DNA of 64,000 bases from an uncultured Streptococcus sp. (GTDB taxonomy: Bacteria; Bacillota; Bacilli; Lactobacillales; Streptococcaceae), in the NCBI RefSeq assembly GCF_901875575.1, contig NZ_CABFMF010000011.1, positions 1-64,000 on the forward strand, read 5' to 3'. Of this stretch, positions 1 to 7,153 are shown piece by piece (position 1 is the stretch's first letter; every line of letters begins with the position of its first letter). The notes under the pieces are model-generated. The model was given only the letters and a program-made list of their open reading frames with translations. It did not search any database and was not told the DNA's origin. A program made the translations under genes and the position numbers.

Positions 1-143
1 CAATTGAACTTCTTCCTTTTTATTCCTTACCTGTATTTGTTGCTTCAAATACGATGTCTATTAGTCAGTATCTTGTGTTAATCACTACAATCATTTTATT
101 GTACTTTTTCACTCTCAAGAAAAGCAAGGAGTATTCATTTTAG
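1..143 (+). CDS. C-terminal end of a membrane protein (partial)
   Basis: An open frame enters from the left edge and stops at TAG 141-143. The 46 visible residues are strongly hydrophobic (…SISQYLVLITTIILLYFF…) and end in a short basic tail (TLKKSKEYSF), as in the last membrane helix of a polytopic protein with a cytoplasmic C-terminus. An ABC-2 type permease would fit, but no family motif is visible and the start lies outside the window, so the function is unassigned. Confidence 0.55.
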   Translation, partial: IELLPFYSLPVFVASNTMSISQYLVLITTIILLYFFTLKKSKEYSF

Positions 144-332
144 TTTCATTTAGTATTATTTACCGTCTCAAAATCTAGCAAAAAATAAAAAGATGTTGCG
201 CTGACTAAAGAAAATTAGAATGTATAACAGAGGTAAACAGATAATTGTAGGGGAATTAAGCTTTCTATTGATGAGCATGAATTTTCTTATAACATTATCC
301 AACAAACTGACCTATGAAACTTCAAAAATTCA

Positions 333-394
333 AAAACCACACGGTATTCCTTTCAACTTGATTGTATTCAAGACTGAAACTACAGTGTGGTTTT
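333..394 (+). other. Long stem-loop in the gap before the PlcR-like gene
   Basis: The 144-531 gap has no convincing gene. It holds a nested hairpin: AAAACCACAC (333-342) pairs with GTGTGGTTTT (385-394), and inside it TTTCA/TGAAA and CTTGA/TCAAG also pair. The 3' side is followed by ATTTGG rather than a U-run, so it is at best a weak terminator for the upstream gene. It may instead be a small repeat element. Confidence 0.4.
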
Positions 395-493
395 ATTTGG
401 AAGCTAGTTTTTGCCCAGCTTCTTTTTGCGTACATGTAGAGAAACCTATTCACTCTTTGTAGACAATATGACATAATCTTCTCAAAAAAGTAG

Positions 494-499
494 TATAAT
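494..499 (+). promoter_or_regulatory. -10 element of the PlcR-like regulator
   Basis: TATAAT lies 33 bases before the regulator's ATG. No good -35 hexamer sits 16-18 bases upstream, which would suit an activator-dependent or autoregulated promoter. Confidence 0.4.
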
Positions 500-531
500 G
501 TTTTTATAGAATATAAATAGTGGTGATTAGC

Positions 532-1389
532 ATGCATGCATTATTAGCAACAAGATTAAAAAATAAGCGAAAAGAGCTGGGCTGGTCGCAAAAAGAGTTG
601 GCAGAAGGAATTTGCCAACAAACTCAGATAAGTCGAATGGAACAAGGCAAATATATGCCAGGAGCAGATTTGTTATATAAATTATCTGAAAAAATGGGCT
701 TAAATATGGACTATTTTTTTTCAGGAGAAATTTCGAAAGAGTTTCTAGGCTTGTCTGCTTTCAAGAGGTTGTCTGAAACATTGTTGGAAAATCAAGATTA
801 TGCCTCTTTGAAATATGTTTTTGAGGGAGAAAGAAAGCAACAGACTTCCTTATCTTTTGATGAAAAGATTTATCTGGACTGGGTAGATGCTATTCTAACC
901 TATCAATGTGAACACCAATTAAACCTAGCTATTTCAAAAATAGAGGACATCCTCAGTAGGATTAGTATTGATAAAGTGGACTACTTATATATTTTGAATA
1001 CTCTGCTGATTTTCTTAGGCTATGATGAGAATAAGGAGAAATTTGAACAACTATATGATCAGGTTTCCGTAGCCCTTTCAAAAATCGATACCAGTGTGCG
1101 TGAACAAATTGAGTTGTATATCAAAATAAAATACAATTATTGTTACCACCTTTGGAAACAGGAGGAGATGGACAAGTCCAGAGCGCTATTATTGGAGATG
1201 ATTGAATTTTGTAACAAGTATCATAGTAGCTTTAGGCTAGCCGATTTATATTGCTTGTTGGGAAATGTAACAGAAAATCTTGATATCTCTGTTGCTAAGG
1301 ACTATTATATGAAAGCTAAGGTGCTTTATCTAATTGAAAATAATGAAGTTATGGCACTCAAGGTAGAACAATATCTGATGGATAAGTAG
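532..1389 (+). CDS. PlcR/TprA-like quorum-sensing transcriptional regulator
   Basis: A 285-residue protein. Residues 1-60 form an XRE-type helix-turn-helix (RLKNKRKELGWSQKELAEG, then QTQISRMEQGKYMP). The rest is an all-helical region of the length and pattern of the TPR-like peptide-binding domain in PlcR/PrgX/TprA (RRNPP) regulators. These bind a short imported peptide pheromone and control neighbouring virulence or bacteriocin genes. ATG 532 is preferred over in-frame GTG codons at 520 and 523, although its ribosome-binding site is poor. No PapR/PhrA-like pheromone gene was found beside it, so it looks like an orphan receptor. Its natural targets would be the small membrane-protein genes that follow (inference). 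Confidence 0.75.
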   Translation: MHALLATRLKNKRKELGWSQKELAEGICQQTQISRMEQGKYMPGADLLYKLSEKMGLNMDYFFSGEISKEFLGLSAFKRLSETLLENQDYASLKYVFEGERKQQTSLSFDEKIYLDWVDAILTYQCEHQLNLAISKIEDILSRISIDKVDYLYILNTLLIFLGYDENKEKFEQLYDQVSVALSKIDTSVREQIELYIKIKYNYCYHLWKQEEMDKSRALLLEMIEFCNKYHSSFRLADLYCLLGNVTENLDISVAKDYYMKAKVLYLIENNEVMALKVEQYLMDK

Positions 1390-1405
1390 TCAGAGAATGT
1401 ATAAG

Positions 1406-1426
1406 GATAGCAGAAGCTATCTTTTT
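1406..1426 (+). terminator. Terminator after the PlcR-like gene
   Basis: GATAGC-AGAA-GCTATC followed by TTTTT, 17 bases after the stop codon: a compact intrinsic terminator. Confidence 0.75.
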
Positions 1427-1488
1427 CATGCACGAAATATAACTATAATTCTTCTTTTCAAAAATATTTAGATTATTGCTTAAATTGC

Positions 1489-1517
1489 TTGACAGTTTAT
1501 ATATGTTGATTTATAAT
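1489..1517 (+). promoter_or_regulatory. Near-consensus sigma-A promoter
   Basis: TTGACA (1489-1494), 17-base spacer, TATAAT (1512-1517). Both hexamers match consensus exactly, so this should be a strong promoter for the small membrane-protein genes starting at 1615. Confidence 0.85.
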
Positions 1518-1535
1518 ATAGGTGAAATGGGGGTG

Positions 1536-1549
1536 TGTAAACGTTACCA
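1536..1549 (+). promoter_or_regulatory. cre-like (CcpA) site just downstream of the promoter
   Basis: TGTAAACGTTACCA matches the catabolite-responsive consensus TGWAANCGNTNWCA at every position but one. It lies about 20 bases after the -10 box, where CcpA binding would be expected to block transcription. This is a sequence match only. Confidence 0.5.
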
Positions 1550-1614
1550 AGCGCAGTGTTCTTAATTTTGTATTTGGTCGAGAATTATGATGTAGCTAGA
1601 AAAGGAGTGGGAAA

Positions 1615-1728
1615 ATGTTTAAAAATAAGGATCTTTTGCGAGTAGTCATGATATTTGTAATAGGAATTATCCTAATTTTAGTGATACCAGTCTTATTTAA
1701 AGTTGTTATGGAACTATTTTCAAAATAG
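1615..1728 (+). CDS. 37-residue single-span membrane peptide
   Basis: ATG 1615 follows a good ribosome-binding site (AAAGGAGTGG). The product has a basic start (MFKNKDLLR), one hydrophobic helix (VVMIFVIGIILILVIPVLF) and a short tail ending FSK. It is the first gene behind the strong promoter at 1489 and leads a run of small membrane proteins. Possible roles are immunity peptide, toxin-like peptide or regulator; no family was recognised. Confidence 0.55.
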   Translation: MFKNKDLLRVVMIFVIGIILILVIPVLFKVVMELFSK

Positions 1729-1773
1729 ATAGGCCTCTGCTTTAGGTAGAGTAGTGAATCAGGAGGTTAAGTG

Positions 1774-2361
1774 ATGAACTACAATTTAAAATATCTCTTA
1801 TCAGGGATATTTAGCATAGTCTTTATAGGTTTCCTAGTCTGGGTGAGTTATTTTAATCAGAAGAAGGAAGAAGAGCATTCGGATGTGTCTTTTGAAGCGA
1901 GGTTAGATAGTGAGGTCAAGACCTTATATAAACAACTAGGATTGGGTGAGGATCGTCACTATTTCTTAGCTTATCGCTACTTACACCCGTGGTTTAATTT
2001 GGCTATTTTACCACCAACAGTTGAAATTTTCTTAACTAAAATAGCGCTGGTGATGGTGACCCCAGATGAGTTACTGATAAGAAATCTTGGAAATGGGATG
2101 ACTTTCACAAGTGAGCATCATCGCGATTTGCGGCAAGGACTTATCCGCATTCCAAAATCAGAGATGAAAGAATTTGAGATTCGCAACTGGAAGAGAGCTT
2201 TTGTATTTGGCGATTTTTTGACAATCAAAACAAGCCAACATAGCTATTATTTGCAGGTCAGAGATGATGGACTTCAAAAGGGAAGTCTTTCAACCAAACA
2301 TTTCTCCGACTTGAAACGACAAGATTTTCTAGGATTATTGACAGATAAACGGACATTTTGA
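1774..2361 (+). CDS. Hypothetical membrane-anchored protein, 195 aa
   Basis: One N-terminal membrane helix (about residues 8-26) is followed by a charged segment and an extramembrane domain of about 165 residues that probably forms a beta-rich fold. A second weakly hydrophobic patch lies near residue 75. The start is ATG 1774, seven bases after AGGAGG; a GTG at 1771 is too close to it. The gene follows the 37-residue peptide in the same transcription unit. The sequence after its TGA stays open in the same frame for 46 codons (see the 2362-2502 entry), so the 3' end may have been shortened. Function unknown. Confidence 0.6.
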   Translation: MNYNLKYLLSGIFSIVFIGFLVWVSYFNQKKEEEHSDVSFEARLDSEVKTLYKQLGLGEDRHYFLAYRYLHPWFNLAILPPTVEIFLTKIALVMVTPDELLIRNLGNGMTFTSEHHRDLRQGLIRIPKSEMKEFEIRNWKRAFVFGDFLTIKTSQHSYYLQVRDDGLQKGSLSTKHFSDLKRQDFLGLLTDKRTF

Positions 2362-2502
2362 TCGACAATTGCCCAAAAAACGAATCTTATTCCTCTTATT
2401 AAAACTGAGAATAAATTTTGGGAAATACTTTTATTTATATTAGGTGTGTTGTTAATTGTAATTTCATTACTAAGTCCCCCAAAAATTAAATTTTGGAAAT
2501 AG
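2362..2502 (+). pseudogene. In-frame continuation after TGA, encoding a C-terminal membrane helix
   Basis: From the TGA at 2359-2361 the same frame remains open to TAG 2500-2502. It encodes a charged segment, one clear membrane helix (EILLFILGVLLIVISLLS) and a basic end (PPKIKFWK). No ATG or ribosome-binding site serves it. It is most simply the tail of a longer ancestral gene cut off by a stop codon, or the remains of a separate small membrane-protein gene. Confidence 0.35.
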
Positions 2503-2532
2503 AGTTAGTGAGAAGGACAGGACGCTAGTATT

Positions 2533-2754
2533 ATGATGGTTGTTTTAATTTCAGTGGTTGTGGCATTTCTGTATTATGTATTTACAGAATATTTTAAGAA
2601 TAATTATATTGACTGTATACTATTTCTGTCATTGCTGATTTCTCATTTGATATGGGATTACTATTTTTTGCCCATTGAAATCTTAGTGGCATTAAGTGGA
2701 GTAAATTTGCTGTCAAGATTTTTCAAAAGAAAGAGAAATCAAAATATTTGTTAG
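2533..2754 (+). CDS. Small two-span membrane protein, 73 aa
   Basis: Two or three hydrophobic helices (VVLISVVVAFLYYVF; CILFLSLLISHLIWDYYF; IEILVALSGVNLLS) and a strongly basic tail (RFFKRKRNQ). ATG codons at 2533 and 2536 are both possible and the upstream AGGACAGGA is a modest ribosome-binding site. It belongs to the run of small membrane proteins between the PlcR-like regulator and mnmA. No family recognised. Confidence 0.5.
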   Translation: MMVVLISVVVAFLYYVFTEYFKNNYIDCILFLSLLISHLIWDYYFLPIEILVALSGVNLLSRFFKRKRNQNIC

Positions 2755-2774
2755 TGGATTATTGGATTATAAAG

Positions 2775-3017
2775 ATGAAAGGTAAAATTGGGATATTTAA
2801 AATGAAACATTTTTTTGCAGGAATTGGTGAGATTCATTTTTTGTCATTTTTATTATATCTAAGCATGTCTACTAGTCCAATTATTGGACTAGTGATTGGA
2901 CATACTAAAATAAATCTAATCAATTCTATTATTATGGCTCTTGGTATAATATTGGCATTAATTTTGGTATTATCAAGGGTGTATAGAAAATATTTTTATA
3001 GAGACGATGATGACTAA
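2775..3017 (+). CDS. Small two-span membrane protein, 80 aa
   Basis: Two hydrophobic helices (HFLSFLLYLSMSTSPIIGLVI and the IIMALGIILALILVL segment) and an acidic C-terminus (YRDDDD) after a basic YRKYFYR stretch. The start is uncertain: ATG 2775 is given, ATG 2802 is the main alternative, and neither has a strong ribosome-binding site. It is the last gene of the accessory block before the mnmA promoter. Function unknown. Confidence 0.45.
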   Translation: MKGKIGIFKMKHFFAGIGEIHFLSFLLYLSMSTSPIIGLVIGHTKINLINSIIMALGIILALILVLSRVYRKYFYRDDDD

Positions 3018-3064
3018 AGTTTTTATCAATAAAACCAGAGGTTGGTAGATTATCAGCCTCTTTC

Positions 3065-3093
3065 TTGTCTTCTCTAACCAAGCATGTTATAAT
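3065..3093 (+). promoter_or_regulatory. mnmA promoter
   Basis: TTGTCT (3065-3070), 17-base spacer, TATAAT (3088-3093) with an extended -10 TG at 3085-3086. The expected transcript starts near 3100, giving a leader of about 75 bases. Confidence 0.65.
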
Positions 3094-3107
3094 GAATACT
3101 GCTCAAG

Positions 3108-3148
3108 CGACCTTCAATCGTGAAGCACACACGACCTTCAATCGTGAA
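3108..3148 (+). repeat. 17-bp direct repeat in the mnmA leader
   Basis: CGACCTTCAATCGTGAA occurs exactly at 3108-3124 and 3132-3148, a 24-base period, entirely inside the predicted 5' untranslated region. Confidence 0.8.
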
Positions 3149-3173
3149 TAAACGAATAGATGGGAGACTTACC

Positions 3174-4295
3174 ATGAGTGATAACTCTAAAACACGTGTT
3201 GTCGTGGGGATGAGTGGTGGTGTTGATTCGTCGGTGACGGCTCTTCTTCTCAAGGAGCAGGGCTACGATGTGATTGGCATCTTCATGAAGAACTGGGACG
3301 ACACAGATGAAAACGGCGTCTGTACGGCGACCGAAGATTACAAGGATGTGGCTGCGGTGGCAGACCAGATTGGCATTCCCTACTACTCTGTCAATTTTGA
3401 AAAAGAGTACTGGGACCGCGTTTTCGAGTATTTCCTAGCGGAATACCGTGCAGGACGCACGCCAAATCCAGATGTTATGTGCAACAAGGAAATCAAGTTC
3501 AAGGCTTTTTTGGACTATGCCATGACCTTGGGGGCAGACTATGTAGCGACTGGGCACTATGCTCGAGTGGCGCGTGATGAAGATGGAGCAGTTCACATGC
3601 TTCGTGGCGTGGACAACGGCAAGGACCAGACCTATTTCCTCAGCCAACTTTCGCAAGAACAACTTCAAAAAACCATGTTCCCCTTGGGACATTTGGAAAA
3701 GCCTGAAGTTCGCAGACTAGCAGAAGAAGCAGGCCTTGCAACTGCCAAGAAGAAAGACTCGACAGGGATTTGCTTTATCGGAGAAAAGAACTTTAAAAAC
3801 TTCCTCAGCAACTACCTGCCAGCTCAGCCTGGTCGCATGATGACTGTGGATGGTCGCGATATGGGGGAGCATGCAGGTCTTATGTACTATACAATTGGTC
3901 AGCGTGGCGGCCTCGGTATCGGTGGACAACACGGTGGTGACAATGCCCCTTGGTTCGTTGTTGGAAAAGACCTAAGCAAAAATATCCTCTATGTCGGACA
4001 AGGTTTCTACCATGACTCGCTCATGTCAACCAGCTTAGAAGCCAGTCAGGTCCACTTTACTCGTGATATGCCAGAGGAATTTACGCTAGAATGCACAGCA
4101 AAATTCCGCTATCGTCAGCCTGATTCGAAGGTGACTGTCCATGTCAAAGGAAACAAGGCAGAGGTTATCTTTGCAGAACCGCAACGCGCCATCACACCAG
4201 GACAGGCAGTTGTCTTTTACGATGGTGAAGAGTGTCTAGGTGGTGGTTTGATTGACAATGCTTACCGCGATGGACAAGTTTGTCAGTACATTTAG
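3174..4295 (+). CDS. mnmA: tRNA 2-thiouridine(34) synthase MnmA
   Basis: Cytoplasmic enzyme that activates U34 of Lys, Glu and Gln tRNAs with ATP and inserts sulfur delivered by a persulfide carrier. The 373 residues equal the usual family length. The N-terminal PP-loop (GMSGGVDSS, about residues 12-20) binds ATP. The catalytic Cys is in NPDVMCNKE and the second in STGICFIGE. The start ATG 3174 gives the canonical MSDNSKTRVVVGMSGG. It works on the same wobble base as MnmG two genes downstream, and the order mnmA-nudix-mnmG is conserved in related streptococci. It has its own promoter with a repeat-bearing leader. Confidence 0.97.
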   Translation: MSDNSKTRVVVGMSGGVDSSVTALLLKEQGYDVIGIFMKNWDDTDENGVCTATEDYKDVAAVADQIGIPYYSVNFEKEYWDRVFEYFLAEYRAGRTPNPDVMCNKEIKFKAFLDYAMTLGADYVATGHYARVARDEDGAVHMLRGVDNGKDQTYFLSQLSQEQLQKTMFPLGHLEKPEVRRLAEEAGLATAKKKDSTGICFIGEKNFKNFLSNYLPAQPGRMMTVDGRDMGEHAGLMYYTIGQRGGLGIGGQHGGDNAPWFVVGKDLSKNILYVGQGFYHDSLMSTSLEASQVHFTRDMPEEFTLECTAKFRYRQPDSKVTVHVKGNKAEVIFAEPQRAITPGQAVVFYDGEECLGGGLIDNAYRDGQVCQYI

Positions 4296-4296
4296 A

Positions 4297-4324
4297 TTGA
4301 CAAATTTTCTCAATTTGCTACAAT
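4297..4324 (+). promoter_or_regulatory. Promoter for the Nudix-mnmG pair
   Basis: TTGACA (4297-4302), 16-base spacer and TACAAT (4319-4324) preceded by TGC (extended -10), directly after the mnmA stop codon. Confidence 0.6.
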
Positions 4325-4434
4325 AATAAAAGCAATAGAAATGATGGTCAAAGCTCATGGATGTTGCAGGCTTTTTTGTCCTGCACTTCTTTGGAGTTTT
4401 GACTGTTTTTGTGTCGTTTAAGGGAAAGGAAAAA

Positions 4435-4890
4435 ATGACTCAGCAAGACTTTCGGACAAAAGTAGGAAATACGGTTTTTGGAGTTCGGGCGACAGCCTTG
4501 ATTGTCCAAAATCGCAAGCTCCTAGTCACCAAAGATAAGGGCAAGTATTACACAATTGGCGGTGCGATTCAAGTTAACGAAAAAACGGAAGAAGCGGTAG
4601 TCCGTGAAGTGAGGGAAGAATTAGGTGTCCGAGCTCAAGCTGGGCAACTAACTTTTGTTGTTGAAAATCGTTTTGAACAGGACGGTGTTTCCTATCACAA
4701 TATCGAGTTTCATTATCTGGTGGATTTGCTTGAAGATGCCCCATTGACCATGCAGGAAGATGAGAAAAGGCAGCCCTGTGAGTGGATTGACTTAGATCAG
4801 CTCCAGAATATTCAACTAGTTCCAGCCTTTCTAAAAACAGCCCTACCAGAATGGGACGGCCAACTAAGACACATTCATCTTGAGAAATAG
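4435..4890 (+). CDS. Nudix hydrolase
   Basis: A 151-residue protein with a complete Nudix box: GGAIQVNEKTEEAVVREVRE followed by ELGV (roughly residues 45-68), matching Gx5Ex7REUxEExGU, the Mg-binding helix that cleaves nucleoside-diphosphate-linked substrates. The substrate cannot be read from the sequence. ATG 4435 follows GGGAAAGGAA and yields the expected compact domain; in-frame upstream codons would add an implausible hydrophobic stretch. It lies ten bases before mnmG and is probably co-transcribed with it. Confidence 0.88.
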   Translation: MTQQDFRTKVGNTVFGVRATALIVQNRKLLVTKDKGKYYTIGGAIQVNEKTEEAVVREVREELGVRAQAGQLTFVVENRFEQDGVSYHNIEFHYLVDLLEDAPLTMQEDEKRQPCEWIDLDQLQNIQLVPAFLKTALPEWDGQLRHIHLEK

Positions 4891-4899
4891 GAGAGAAAC

Positions 4900-6813
4900 A
4901 TGACTTATAATTCTACTGAAAAATACGATATTATTGTAATTGGTGCGGGACACGCTGGGGTAGAAGCATCCCTGGCTGCTAGTCGTATGGGTTGTAAGGT
5001 CTTACTTGCGACCATCAACATTGAAATGCTGGCTTTCATGCCTTGTAACCCCTCTATCGGTGGTTCTGCCAAGGGAATTGTTGTGCGTGAAGTCGATGCC
5101 CTCGGTGGCGAGATGGCCAAAACCATTGATAAGACTTACATCCAGATGAAGATGCTCAACACAGGGAAGGGGCCAGCTGTCCGTGCCCTTCGTGCGCAGG
5201 CTGACAAGGAGCTTTACTCTAAGGAAATGCGCAAGACGGTTGAAAATCAAGACAATCTGACCCTTCGTCAGACCATGATTGATGAGATTTTGGTGGAAGA
5301 TGGCAAGGTTGTCGGTGTCCGTACAGCGACCCACCAAGAGTATTCTGCTAAGGCTGTTATTGTGACGACAGGGACTGCCCTTCGTGGGGAAATTATCATC
5401 GGTGACCTCAAGTACTCATCAGGTCCTAACCACAGCTTGGCTTCGATTAACCTTGCTGACAATCTCAAGGAACTTGGACTCGAAATCGGTCGTTTCAAGA
5501 CAGGAACCCCTCCACGTGTCAAGGCTTCTTCAATCAACTACGACGTGACAGAGATTCAGCCAGGGGACGAAGCGCCAAATCACTTCTCATATACTTCACG
5601 TGATGAGGACTATATCAAGGATCAAGTGCCATGCTGGTTGACCTACACCAATGGTACCAGTCATGAGATTATCCAAAACAACCTCCACCGTGCGCCTATG
5701 TTTACAGGTGTGGTCAAGGGAGTGGGACCTCGTTACTGTCCGTCGATTGAGGACAAGATTGTGCGCTTTGCGGACAAGGAACGTCATCAACTCTTTCTTG
5801 AGCCAGAAGGGCGCAATACAGAGGAAGTCTATGTCCAAGGACTTTCAACCAGTCTGCCTGAGGATGTGCAGCGTGAGTTGGTCCATTCCATCAAAGGTTT
5901 GGAAAATGCAGAGATGATGCGAACAGGTTATGCTATCGAGTATGACATGGTCTTGCCACACCAGTTGCGTGCGACTCTGGAAACCAAGAAAATCTCAGGA
6001 CTTTTCACTGCTGGTCAGACAAATGGAACGTCAGGTTACGAAGAAGCTGCTGGTCAAGGGATTATCGCGGGTATCAATGCGGCTCTGAAAATCCAAGGTA
6101 AACCTGAGTTGATTTTGAAGCGCAGTGACGGTTATATCGGGGTGATGATTGATGACTTGGTGACCAAAGGAACCATTGAACCCTACCGTCTCTTGACTAG
6201 TCGTGCTGAATACCGTCTCATTCTCCGCCATGACAATGCTGATATGCGTTTGACTGAGATGGGACGTGAGATTGGACTTGTGGACGATGAACGCTGGGCT
6301 CGCTTTGAAATCAAGAAAAATCAATTTGATAATGAAATGAAACGTCTCGACAGCATCAAACTCAAGCCAGTTAAGGAAACCAATGCCAAGGTTGAGGAGA
6401 TGGGCTTCAAACCGTTGACAGATGCGGTGACAGCCAAGGAATTCCTTCGCCGTCCAGAAGTTTCTTACCAAGATGTGGTGGCCTTCATCGGGCCAGCTGC
6501 TGAGGACTTGGATGACAAGATTATCGAATTGATTGAAACAGAAATCAAGTACGAAGGTTATATTTCTAAAGCCATGGACCAGGTTGCCAAGATGAAACGC
6601 ATGGAGGAAAAACGCATTCCAGCTAATATCGACTGGGATGACATCGATTCTATCGCGACAGAAGCTCGTCAGAAGTTCAAACTCATCAATCCAGAAACCA
6701 TCGGCCAAGCTAGCCGTATTTCAGGAGTAAACCCAGCAGATATTTCCATTTTGATGGTGTATCTTGAAGGTAAAAATCGTAGTATTTCTAAAACTCTTCA
6801 AAAATCAAAATGA
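4900..6813 (+). CDS. mnmG: tRNA uridine-5-carboxymethylaminomethyl modification enzyme MnmG (GidA)
   Basis: FAD-dependent enzyme that, with the GTPase MnmE, installs the carboxymethylaminomethyl group at C5 of U34. The 637 residues match the family. The N-terminal dinucleotide-binding motif is VIGAGHAGVEA (about residues 13-23), followed by the signature MPCNPSIGGSAKG and later the second signature GLFTAGQTNGTSGYEEAAGQ. The helical C-terminal domain for tRNA/MnmE contact ends ISGVNPADISILMVYLEGK. It acts on the same nucleotide as MnmA upstream. Confidence 0.97.
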   Translation: MTYNSTEKYDIIVIGAGHAGVEASLAASRMGCKVLLATINIEMLAFMPCNPSIGGSAKGIVVREVDALGGEMAKTIDKTYIQMKMLNTGKGPAVRALRAQADKELYSKEMRKTVENQDNLTLRQTMIDEILVEDGKVVGVRTATHQEYSAKAVIVTTGTALRGEIIIGDLKYSSGPNHSLASINLADNLKELGLEIGRFKTGTPPRVKASSINYDVTEIQPGDEAPNHFSYTSRDEDYIKDQVPCWLTYTNGTSHEIIQNNLHRAPMFTGVVKGVGPRYCPSIEDKIVRFADKERHQLFLEPEGRNTEEVYVQGLSTSLPEDVQRELVHSIKGLENAEMMRTGYAIEYDMVLPHQLRATLETKKISGLFTAGQTNGTSGYEEAAGQGIIAGINAALKIQGKPELILKRSDGYIGVMIDDLVTKGTIEPYRLLTSRAEYRLILRHDNADMRLTEMGREIGLVDDERWARFEIKKNQFDNEMKRLDSIKLKPVKETNAKVEEMGFKPLTDAVTAKEFLRRPEVSYQDVVAFIGPAAEDLDDKIIELIETEIKYEGYISKAMDQVAKMKRMEEKRIPANIDWDDIDSIATEARQKFKLINPETIGQASRISGVNPADISILMVYLEGKNRSISKTLQKSK

Positions 6814-6832
6814 TACGTCGTCGGCTTCTTAC

Positions 6833-6975
6833 GAATGAGTTCAAAGCTTGGCTTTGATTCATCTACAGCCTCCCATAGTTCCCCGAACTATGGGAGCTAA
6901 CTCAAGTTATGCTTTCGTCTAGCCTTCTAGTCTGATTTCGATTTTTCTTGAGTTTTAATCTCAAAAGAAAGCATA
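6833..6975 (+). other. Structured intergenic segment after mnmG
   Basis: Several hairpins lie in a row: CAAAGC-TTG-GCTTTG near 6843-6857; a 12-bp stem built on CTCCCATAGTT / AACTATGGGAG at 6870-6896; AACTCAAG (from 6898) with CTTGAGTT (from 6948); and TATGCTTTC with GAAAGCATA (6967-6975). The last two pairings cross and exclude each other. None has a U-run. The purpose is unknown; it could be a degenerate repeat. Confidence 0.4.
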
Positions 6976-6979
6976 GAGA

Positions 6980-7007
6980 AAAACAGCTCCGAAAACGGAG
7001 CTGTTTT
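6980..7007 (+). terminator. Bidirectional terminator between mnmG and rnjA
   Basis: AAAACAGCTCCG, loop AAAA, CGGAGCTGTTTT: a perfect 12-bp stem with A and T tracts on either side. It can end both the rightward mnmG transcript and the leftward rnjA transcript. Confidence 0.85.
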
Positions 7008-7016
7008 GTTGACTTG

Positions 7017-7153
7017 TACTCAATGAAAATCAAAGAACAAACTAGGAAACTAGCCGTAGGTTGCTTTGAGGTTGTAGATAGAACTGACGAAGTCAGTAAC
7101 ATATATACGGCAAGGCGAAGCTGACGTGGTTTGAAGAGATTTTCGAAGAGTAT
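7017..7153 (-). repeat. BOX-type repeat element (boxA + boxC modules)
   Basis: The segment begins TACTCAATGAAAATCAAAGA with the …CTAGGAAACTAGCCG… boxC-like module. It ends with the inverse of the boxA module (…GCTGACGTGGTTTGAAGAG… then TTTTCGAAGAGTAT), as known from pneumococcal BOX elements. No boxB copies are obvious. It reads boxA-to-boxC on the minus strand. Its outer end (GAGTAT) reaches base 7153, so it overlaps the rnjA stop codon and supplies part of the rnjA 3' end. Confidence 0.75.

Noticed and set aside
220..462. 80-codon frame on the plus strand before the PlcR-like gene, considered as a pheromone precursor
   Set aside because: No ribosome-binding site, no clean signal peptide, and it runs through a strong stem-loop; an overlapping frame on the other strand is equally long.
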